The notes below the pieces were generated by a model. It was given only the letters and a program-made list of their open reading frames with translations. It was not told where the DNA came from and made no database searches. From Clostridiales bacterium (GTDB lineage: Bacteria; Bacillota; Clostridia; WRLR01): a DNA stretch of 7,370 bases. Position numbers and translations under genes: made by a program. Positions 1-4,315 of the stretch are shown here, piece by piece. How positions within the stretch are numbered: the first letter of the stretch is position 1; each line of letters starts with the position of its first letter. The stretch lies in contig JAISFK010000414.1 in NCBI GenBank assembly GCA_031263625.1, forward strand, positions 1-7,370, in the 5' to 3' direction.

Positions 1-449
1 GCGGCGCAGGCAGCCGCGCCTGCCTGCTGCTTGCGGGCGACGGCCCGCTGCTCGGCGAGATGAAGGCGCTCGCCGCGTCGCTGGGCCTGGGCGAAAGAGT
101 CCGCTTCGCCGGCCACGTCGGCGACATGAAGCCGCTATACAGCGCTTCCGACGCCTGCGTCTGCCCGTCGGAGAGCGAGGCGTCCAGCTACATGATCCTG
201 GAGGCGCTGGCCAGCGGCCTGCCCGTGATCGCCACGGATCGCGGCGGCAACGGCGAACTCGTGAACGAGGGCAGCGGCAACGGCCTGCTCGTCGGCTATG
301 GCGACGCCCCCGCGCTGAGGGACGCCATGCTCGCGCTCTGCGGCGACAGCGAGCTGCGGCTTGGCATGGGCGAGCGGGCCATGCGCTCCGTGGAGGAGCG
401 CTTCAGCCTCGATCTCATGCTGGACAGAACGTTCGCGGCGTACAGCTGA
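1..449 (+). CDS. Glycosyltransferase, GT4-type (C-terminal part)
   Basis: Open from the window edge (first full codon at 3) to TGA at 447-449, giving 148 visible residues; the start and the acceptor-binding N-terminal domain lie upstream. The visible part is the nucleotide-sugar-binding Rossmann domain of a GT-B fold. Landmarks in order are LLLAGDGPLLGEM, then RVRFAGHVGDMKPLYSASDA, then the signature PSESEASSYMILEALASG with the E-x7-E pair typical of retaining GT4 enzymes, followed by LPVIATDRGGNGELV, where the nucleotide diphosphate is normally held. The C-terminal helix ends in FAAYS. Family knowledge says such enzymes transfer a sugar from a nucleotide-sugar donor to a glycan or lipid at the cytoplasmic membrane face. 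Donor and acceptor cannot be read from this fragment. Codons are strongly G/C-ending, like the mannosidase and unlike the sigma/ABC operon. The family call is firm and the specific function unknown. Confidence 0.93.
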   Translation, partial: GAGSRACLLLAGDGPLLGEMKALAASLGLGERVRFAGHVGDMKPLYSASDACVCPSESEASSYMILEALASGLPVIATDRGGNGELVNEGSGNGLLVGYGDAPALRDAMLALCGDSELRLGMGERAMRSVEERFSLDLMLDRTFAAYS

Positions 450-526
450 CGCGCGCCCGCGCCATGCCCCATCTATAAAAATATATACTGACGAGCATAT
501 GAATTTACCATAAACGCGAGTCAGTA

Positions 527-586
527 ATACTCATTTCCTCTGTTCGACCGCAAATGCGGTCGGTATTTCCAATCGAACACGAGTAT
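527..586. repeat. Nested inverted repeat (extended hairpin)
   Basis: Three arms pair in order: ATACTC with GAGTAT outside, TGTTCGA with TCGAACA in the middle, and CCGCA with TGCGG at the tip around a two-base AA. An alternative tip is CGACCGC (545-551) with GCGGTCG (556-562) around AAAT. The pairing is exact within each arm, with unpaired stretches at 533-540, 560-572 and 580. It could be a transcribed RNA fold, a terminator (T-run at 593-597), a regulator site or a small palindromic repeat element; the sequence does not decide between these. Confidence 0.55.
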
Positions 587-590
587 AAAT
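584..590 (+). promoter_or_regulatory. Possible -10 box before the sigma gene
   Basis: TATAAAT is a close match to the housekeeping -10 consensus and lies about 50 bases before the likely sigma gene start. The bases 17 upstream (around 561-566, CGGTAT) are a poor -35. It overlaps the right arm of the outer inverted repeat, so the hairpin and the promoter might compete. This is a tentative call; an ECF-type autoregulatory promoter was looked for and not found. Confidence 0.25.
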
Positions 591-635
591 CCTTTTTCAG
601 CTTTTCGCGTTAATAAGAGTGTGGGGAGCAAGAAC

Positions 636-643
636 GGAGGTGA
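636..643 (+). promoter_or_regulatory. Strong ribosome binding site that questions the sigma start
   Basis: GGAGGTGA is an extended match to the complement of the 16S rRNA 3' end. It lies inside the reading frame if the GTG at 619 is used and overlaps the GTG at 640. At normal spacing (8 bases after GGAGG) the in-frame codon is ATT at 649, followed by GAC GAC, which would give an N-terminus of the form (M)DDIFLIAKA. Confidence 0.55.
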
Positions 644-1221
644 AGGCGATTGACGACATTTTTCTCATAGCAAAGGCAAAGGGCGGCGACAGGGACGCGC
701 GCGGCCTCTTGATTGAGAATTGCTATGACAATATATACAGGTACATCGCGCGCCGGACGGGGAACGCCCAGATGGCCCCCGACCTCACGCAGACAGTCTT
801 TCTCAAACTGACGGCCTGCATTGGCGGCTACAAGTTCACGGGCAAATTTTCAAATTTCATTTTCACCATTGCCGTCAATGTCTGCAATGACTACTTCCGA
901 AAAGCGGATCCCCCCTGCGCGGCGCCTCCCTGCGAAGATGCGGGCAAGGCGGGAGGCGGCGCCGTCGTGGGCGCCTCGAATACTGCGGATGCCCCGGAAG
1001 AAAGGCTGCTGGAAAGCGAGATGGCGGCCATTGTCCGGCAAGGGCTTTCCACGCTTTCGGGCCCGCAGCGGGAAACCGTGATTTTGCGGTATTACCACGA
1101 CATGAAAGTGAAGGACATCGCGAATGTCACGGGCGTTTCCGTTCCGACGGCGAAATCGAGACTGAAACAGTCCGTTGACAAGCTGAGACGTTTTATGGAC
1201 AAGGAGGACCGCTTTGAATAA
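640..1221 (+). CDS. ECF-type RNA polymerase sigma factor
   Basis: An alternative sigma factor with the two ECF domains, 193 residues from the GTG at 640. Region 2 spans about residues 20-88 and carries DLTQTVFLKL, then GYKFTGKFSNFIFTIAVNVCNDYFRK, the core-binding and -10-recognition helices. A Pro/Gly/Ala-rich linker (about 89-118) follows. Region 4 (about 131-186) has LSTLSGPQRETVILRYYHDM and the helix-turn-helix KDIANVTGVSVPTAKSRLKQSVDKLRR, which reads the -35. The start is uncertain. GTG at 619 has no ribosome site. GTG at 640 has GGGGAG at 623-628, 11 bases away. The best ribosome site, GGAGGTGA (636-643), instead points at an in-frame ATT at 649. The gene overlaps the next by 8 bases and heads a sigY-like sigma/membrane protein/ABC operon, which it probably transcribes. 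The family call is firm; the target promoter is unknown. Confidence 0.93.
   Translation: MKAIDDIFLIAKAKGGDRDARGLLIENCYDNIYRYIARRTGNAQMAPDLTQTVFLKLTACIGGYKFTGKFSNFIFTIAVNVCNDYFRKADPPCAAPPCEDAGKAGGGAVVGASNTADAPEERLLESEMAAIVRQGLSTLSGPQRETVILRYYHDMKVKDIANVTGVSVPTAKSRLKQSVDKLRRFMDKEDRFE
1201..1207 (+). promoter_or_regulatory. Ribosome binding site for the TTG-started membrane protein
   Basis: AAGGAGG ends 6 bases before the TTG at 1214 and lies inside the end of the sigma gene. It is the reason for choosing a TTG start that overlaps the sigma stop codon, and it suggests translational coupling. Confidence 0.8.
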
Positions 1222-1960
1222 AAAGCAAGAAAAACAGTTTAAAGGACAGCTTGCCCAGTATGCCGCGCCGCCGCCGGACGGGCAAAAAAAGCAACGGGCG
1301 ATCGCCCTCGCGCAAATGGCCTTGAAAGAGAGCGTTGTGGCAAAAACGCCGCTGCTGTCCTTGGCGCGGTCGCAGGCGCGGCACGTCTCCAAGCCGCTGT
1401 GGCTTTTGCAGCTCGCCGCGGTTTTGGCCACATGGCTTTTCTCAAAAGGCTTTGCCGATATGCGGCAGGTGCAGTCGTTCATTTTCATTGTCGTTCCGAT
1501 TCTCGCATTCTACACCGCGCCGGAATTTGTCAAGTCGCGGATATACGGAATGGGCGAGCTTGAAATGGCTTGCAAGAACAGCCCCGCAAAAATAGCCGCC
1601 GTGAAGCTGCTCTTGATCGGAACGGCAAACATTGCGGCGATTGCGGCGATCGCCCTGATATTGCGCAGCCGGTATCAAGCTGATTTCGCGACGCTGCTCG
1701 CATACGGGTTCATGCCGTTCAACGTCATAAATTGCGCGACCTTGTCGGCGATGGAAATTTTCAAGATAAAGACGTCCTACGCGCTGCTGTCGGTATCGCT
1801 GATCGCAAGCCTGGTCTTTGTGTTTGGCAGCGATGCCGCGCCGCTGCTTCAAAACGCCGTGACGGGCTGCAGCCTTGGGAGCGCGGCGTTGCTGGCAATG
1901 CTGCTCGCATTTTCAATCAAAAGGACAAGCGGGAGGCGGGATATTCTAATATGGAATTGA
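1214..1960 (+). CDS. Six-helix membrane protein, possible anti-sigma or exporter partner
   Basis: A 248-residue protein starting at TTG, 8 bases before the sigma gene stop. The first ~60 residues are polar and basic, probably cytoplasmic, with no zinc-type His/Cys anti-sigma motif. Six hydrophobic segments follow at about 62-80, 86-103, 128-150, 157-180, 187-205 and 217-235, ending in a short basic tail. The segment ELEMACKNSPAKIAAVKLLLIG lies between helices two and three. No named family is recognised with certainty. By position it matches the small membrane proteins that sit between an ECF sigma factor and an ABC transporter and hold the sigma factor inactive in sigY-type operons, so an anti-sigma role is a reasonable inference. 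It could equally be a third transporter subunit. Its stop overlaps the ATPase start by 10 bases, so the two are almost surely co-expressed. Confidence 0.8.
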   Translation: MNKKQEKQFKGQLAQYAAPPPDGQKKQRAIALAQMALKESVVAKTPLLSLARSQARHVSKPLWLLQLAAVLATWLFSKGFADMRQVQSFIFIVVPILAFYTAPEFVKSRIYGMGELEMACKNSPAKIAAVKLLLIGTANIAAIAAIALILRSRYQADFATLLAYGFMPFNVINCATLSAMEIFKIKTSYALLSVSLIASLVFVFGSDAAPLLQNAVTGCSLGSAALLAMLLAFSIKRTSGRRDILIWN

Positions 1961-2832
1961 GCTTGAAGCATCTTACGCGCAAATACGGCGAAAAAATCGC
2001 GGTGGACGATTTTTCAGCGGCGTTCGCCCCAAAAGTCTATGGGCTGCTGGGCGCGAACGGCGCGGGGAAGACAACCCTGATGCGGCTCATCTGCGACATT
2101 CTGAAGCCCACGAGCGGGAGCATAACCCTTGACGGCGTGGGCATATCAAGCCTTGACGAAAGCTATCGCGAAAAGCTCGGCTACGACCCGCAGCGCTTTG
2201 GGTACTATCCGGATTTCACCGCCGAAAGCTATATGGCGTATATCGCCGCGCTGAAAGGGATCGGCGGCGCGGCGGCGCGGAACGAGGCAAGGTGGCTGCT
2301 TGAAGCGGTCGGCCTTTCCGATGCGGCAAAGCGAAAGATCAAGACGTTTTCGGGAGGCATGCAAAAACGGCTCGGCATCGCGCAAGCCATGCTGGGCGAC
2401 CCGGCCATTCTGATTCTGGACGAGCCGACTGCGGGGCTTGACCCAAAGGAGCGGGTGCATTTCCGCAACCTGATCAGCTCTTTCGCGCCGGGAAAAATTG
2501 TCATTCTGTCAACGCACATTGTTTCCGATGTCGAGTATATCGCCGCGGAAATTATGATGATGAGGCAAGGCCGCCTTATACGGCGGGGCGACGCGCGAAC
2601 GATCACGGGCATCATTGCGGACAGCGTCTGGGAAGCGGTGGTCGCGCCCGATGTCGCGGAGAGGGCAAGCGCGGGAATGACGGTCGGAAATATCCGGCAT
2701 GAGGGTGGCGCGGTCCGCTTGCGGATTCTGTCGGACAAAAAGCCGCTGGATGGCGCAGTCCGTGTCGAGCCCAATCTTGAGGACTTGTATCTCCATTACT
2801 TTGAGGAGGCTGCCGAATCATGTGCCGAATAA
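1951..2832 (+). CDS. ABC transporter ATP-binding protein (ABC-2 exporter type)
   Basis: A 293-residue ATPase that powers the permease encoded next. All nucleotide-binding motifs are intact: Walker A GANGAGKTT (34-42), Q-loop glutamine in YDPQRFGYYPDFT (Q81), signature FSGGMQKR (133-140), Walker B ILILDEP (153-159), D-loop AGLDP (161-165) and switch histidine STH (H189). About 100 residues follow the core, as in drug, antibiotic and NatA/YxlF-like exporter ATPases. ATG 1951 is chosen because MELSLKHLTRKYGEKIAVDDF is the normal N-terminus. The frame is open upstream to 1732, but that stretch is inside the previous gene and reads as unrelated sequence. GGGAGG at 1931-1936 is a somewhat distant ribosome site. 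It overlaps the previous gene by 10 bases and the next by 13. The substrate is not readable; export of a peptide, antibiotic or lipid-like compound is usual for the family. Confidence 0.95.
   Translation: MELSLKHLTRKYGEKIAVDDFSAAFAPKVYGLLGANGAGKTTLMRLICDILKPTSGSITLDGVGISSLDESYREKLGYDPQRFGYYPDFTAESYMAYIAALKGIGGAAARNEARWLLEAVGLSDAAKRKIKTFSGGMQKRLGIAQAMLGDPAILILDEPTAGLDPKERVHFRNLISSFAPGKIVILSTHIVSDVEYIAAEIMMMRQGRLIRRGDARTITGIIADSVWEAVVAPDVAERASAGMTVGNIRHEGGAVRLRILSDKKPLDGAVRVEPNLEDLYLHYFEEAAESCAE
2805..2809 (+). promoter_or_regulatory. Ribosome binding site for the permease gene
   Basis: GGAGG sits 10 bases before the ATG at 2820, within the last codons of the ATPase gene. It supports that start and tight translational coupling of ATPase and permease. 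Confidence 0.75.
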
Positions 2833-4064
2833 CGCGCGCGCTGATAAAATTTGAATTGAAAAAAATAGCGCAAAGGCGCATTTTCCTGATATTGCTGCTG
2901 GTTTTTGCGGCGTTCGCGGCCTACAATTTTGCGGGCGTCGCGTCCCGATACACCTATGACAGCAGCCTTAACAGGCTGACTGGCATTGCCGCCATCCGAT
3001 ATGACCGCGACACGCAAAACCAATACGCGGGGCGGTATGGCAACGCCGAGGCCGCCGAAATGCGGGAGCGGATAAACGCGGCCGCTGAAAGAGCAAGGTC
3101 CGAGAGCAGCGAGGACATGCTGATTTATGAAGGGCGCTGGAAATACTTCCTCCAATACGAAACCGTAAGTGACGGATTGTCGCGCCAAAACGCCATTGAA
3201 GATTTCATCATCCCCGAAATAAAATCGAACGGGCTGATAAACATATACGCCATTTCCGGCGCAAGGTTTTTTCAATTCGCGGATAATTGGAAGCCCATAT
3301 TGGCGGCGGGCAGCCCGTACTCGGAAAAACTGCTCGCCATGTACGAAAATTTGGAACTGCCCCTCGCGATTGAGTACAACCTGGGATTTGAAAACCTTGT
3401 CAAGTCGCTTGAAAGCGCGCTGCTGTTCCCGGCGGCCGCAATCTTGGCAATAGCGCTGGCGCCCGTCTTTTCAGACGAGTACGGGGCGGGCATGGCGCCC
3501 ATTTTGCTCGCGACGAAGCACGGAAAGCGCAGGCTGATCAAGTGCAAGATCATTGCGGCGTACCTGTTCGCAATCGGGCTTTTCCTGCTGACGGCCCTGC
3601 TCTATGCGGGGTTTTATCTGCTCGCGTGGGGCGCATCGGGCGCGGGGGCGAGCATCCAGACAATCGAGACTTTCAGGTTCTCGCCGTATGGCATTGCCGC
3701 GTGGCAAGCGCTGCTGTCAATATTGGGCATGGGTTTTTTGGGCTTCATGTCTATCGCGTCGGTCGCGCTGCTGGTTTCGGCAAAGACAAAAAACTCGTAT
3801 AACGCTTTGATACCGCTCGCGGCGATTGTCTTTCTGCCGCTGATTGACATATCAAGAGTGTCCGTCGCGATCGAGAAAATACTGCTGCTGTTCCCAATCA
3901 ACGCGGTGGCGGCGGCTGACATGCTCAGATTTCCCATTTTTTACAATATAGGCGGCATGTCGCTTGACCGCATAGTCCTGTCCGCCGTCGTTTCCGCCGT
4001 CGCGGCGGCGGCGCTCTGCGCCATGGCCTATAGAGCCTTTCGCGCGTATCAGGCCAGAAATTGA
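2820..4064 (+). CDS. ABC-2 type permease
   Basis: A 414-residue membrane subunit, starting 13 bases inside the end of the ATPase gene. Layout: a short basic cytoplasmic N-terminus (KFELKKIAQRR), one helix at about 21-38, a large polar domain of about 155 residues likely outside the membrane, then helices at about 200-218, 244-272, 293-320, 329-346 and 385-406, with a further hydrophobic stretch near 353-372. The first helix, long outside loop and cluster of later helices are the usual plan of ABC-2 permeases of the NatB/YxlG kind. The DEYGAGMAPILLATKHGKRRLIKCK segment after helix two is the kind of cytoplasmic coupling region expected to touch the ATPase. The outside domain (many Arg, Glu, Tyr; no cysteine) shows no motif I recognise and may bind the substrate. 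It is the last gene of the operon, and the substrate is unknown. Confidence 0.9.
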   Translation: MCRITRALIKFELKKIAQRRIFLILLLVFAAFAAYNFAGVASRYTYDSSLNRLTGIAAIRYDRDTQNQYAGRYGNAEAAEMRERINAAAERARSESSEDMLIYEGRWKYFLQYETVSDGLSRQNAIEDFIIPEIKSNGLINIYAISGARFFQFADNWKPILAAGSPYSEKLLAMYENLELPLAIEYNLGFENLVKSLESALLFPAAAILAIALAPVFSDEYGAGMAPILLATKHGKRRLIKCKIIAAYLFAIGLFLLTALLYAGFYLLAWGASGAGASIQTIETFRFSPYGIAAWQALLSILGMGFLGFMSIASVALLVSAKTKNSYNALIPLAAIVFLPLIDISRVSVAIEKILLLFPINAVAAADMLRFPIFYNIGGMSLDRIVLSAVVSAVAAAALCAMAYRAFRAYQARN

Positions 4065-4068
4065 CTTC

Positions 4069-4083
4069 GGGCCGATTTGGCCC
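4069..4083 (+). terminator. Small hairpin after the ABC operon, weak terminator candidate
   Basis: GGGCC (4069-4073) pairs with GGCCC (4079-4083) around GATTT, only five bases after the permease stop. No T-run follows, so it is not a standard Rho-independent terminator. It may slow the polymerase, protect the mRNA end, or be chance in a GC-rich region. Confidence 0.3.
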
Positions 4084-4100
4084 CCGCAAGAATCGCCGGA

Positions 4101-4148
4101 ATCGCAAAACATCGCAAAACATCGCAAAACGCCGCAAAACGCCAAAAC
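4101..4148. repeat. Decamer tandem repeat with phased A-tracts
   Basis: ATCGCAAAAC occurs three times without change (4101-4130), then GCCGCAAAAC (4131-4140) and a shortened GCCAAAAC (4141-4148). The A4 tracts begin at 4106, 4116, 4126, 4136 and 4144, so four are exactly ten bases apart and the fifth eight. A-tracts spaced by about one helical turn are known to bend DNA. The array lies 40-90 bases upstream of the predicted -35 box of the mannosidase promoter. Confidence 0.9.
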
Positions 4149-4164
4149 GGCCGAAGCGACTGAA

Positions 4165-4180
4165 GCGGCCGCGCGGCCGC
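4165..4180. repeat. 16-base perfect GC palindrome
   Basis: GCGGCCGC is present twice back to back, which makes a 16-base perfect palindrome. The nearby CGGCCG at 4148-4153 extends the self-complementary potential. It separates the A-tract array from the promoter. It may form a hairpin at the end of the ABC operon transcript, though no T-run follows. Confidence 0.8.
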
Positions 4181-4187
4181 GGCGCGC

Positions 4188-4216
4188 TTGTAATGGGGGG
4201 CTGTTTGTATTAGAAT
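4188..4216 (+). promoter_or_regulatory. Sigma-A-type promoter for the mannosidase gene
   Basis: TTGTAA (4188-4193) matches the -35 consensus at four of six positions. TAGAAT (4211-4216) matches the -10 at five of six. The spacer is exactly 17 bases. Transcription would start near 4223, where the 16-base repeats begin, leaving a leader of about 93 bases. GTATT-AG-AATAC (4207-4218) is an inverted repeat over the -10 box and could be a repressor site. Confidence 0.6.
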
Positions 4217-4222
4217 ACATTT

Positions 4223-4300
4223 GGGATTCGGCATAACTGGTATTCGGCATAATCGGTATTCGGCATAATCGGTATTCGCATAACTGGTATTCGGCATGAT
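4223..4300. repeat. Five tandem copies of a 16-base repeat before the mannosidase gene
   Basis: The unit GGTATTCGGCATAATC starts at 4223 (as GGGATTCGGCATAACT), 4239, 4255, 4271 (one base shorter, ending in AACT) and 4286 (last copy, ending GCATGATG). The two middle copies are identical. The array ends next to the GGAGG ribosome site at 4303-4307, so it fills nearly all of the predicted leader. The period of 16 or 15 is not a multiple of three on average and no reading frame uses it consistently, so it is not a peptide-coding repeat. It may be a set of regulator sites or an RNA leader element. Confidence 0.9.
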
Positions 4301-4315
4301 GTGGAGGATGAAAAT

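Larger units (their letters stand above)
450..618. other. Intergenic region with stacked inverted repeats
   Basis: No gene is seen here. The stretch is clearly richer in A/T than its left flank. It holds two adjacent inverted-repeat structures: TACTGAC (486-492) with GTCAGTA (520-526), and directly after it a nested set, ATACTC (527-532) with GAGTAT (581-586), TGTTCGA (541-547) with TCGAACA (573-579), and CCGCA (548-552) with TGCGG (555-559). A TATAAAT string at 584-590 could be a -10 box for the sigma operon, but no convincing -35 lies 17 bases upstream. A GAAC at 575-578 resembles the core of an ECF -35 element, but no CGTC-like -10 follows at 16-17 bases. A T-run at 593-597 follows the structure, so a terminator for the glycosyltransferase transcript is possible. 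Roles are inference. Confidence 0.5.

Noticed and set aside
541..590. tRNA-like GTTCGA string suggesting a tRNA gene
   Set aside because: No acceptor stem, anticodon arm or full cloverleaf can be drawn; the string is an arm of the nested inverted repeat.
575..611. ECF-type autoregulatory promoter before the sigma gene
   Set aside because: The GAAC at 575-578 has no CGTC-like -10 at 16-17 bases; the only CGTT-like match is about 28 bases away.
850..1488. 212-codon open frame on the minus strand
   Set aside because: It is opposite the sigma factor and membrane protein genes, which are certain; its composition is that of a shadow frame.
1732..1950. Upstream extension of the ABC ATPase frame
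   Set aside because: The extra 73 codons lie inside the membrane protein gene and are unlike any ATPase N-terminus; ATG 1951 gives the normal start.
4223..4300. CRISPR array
   Set aside because: The repeats are 16 bases and directly adjoining, with no spacers and no cas genes nearby.
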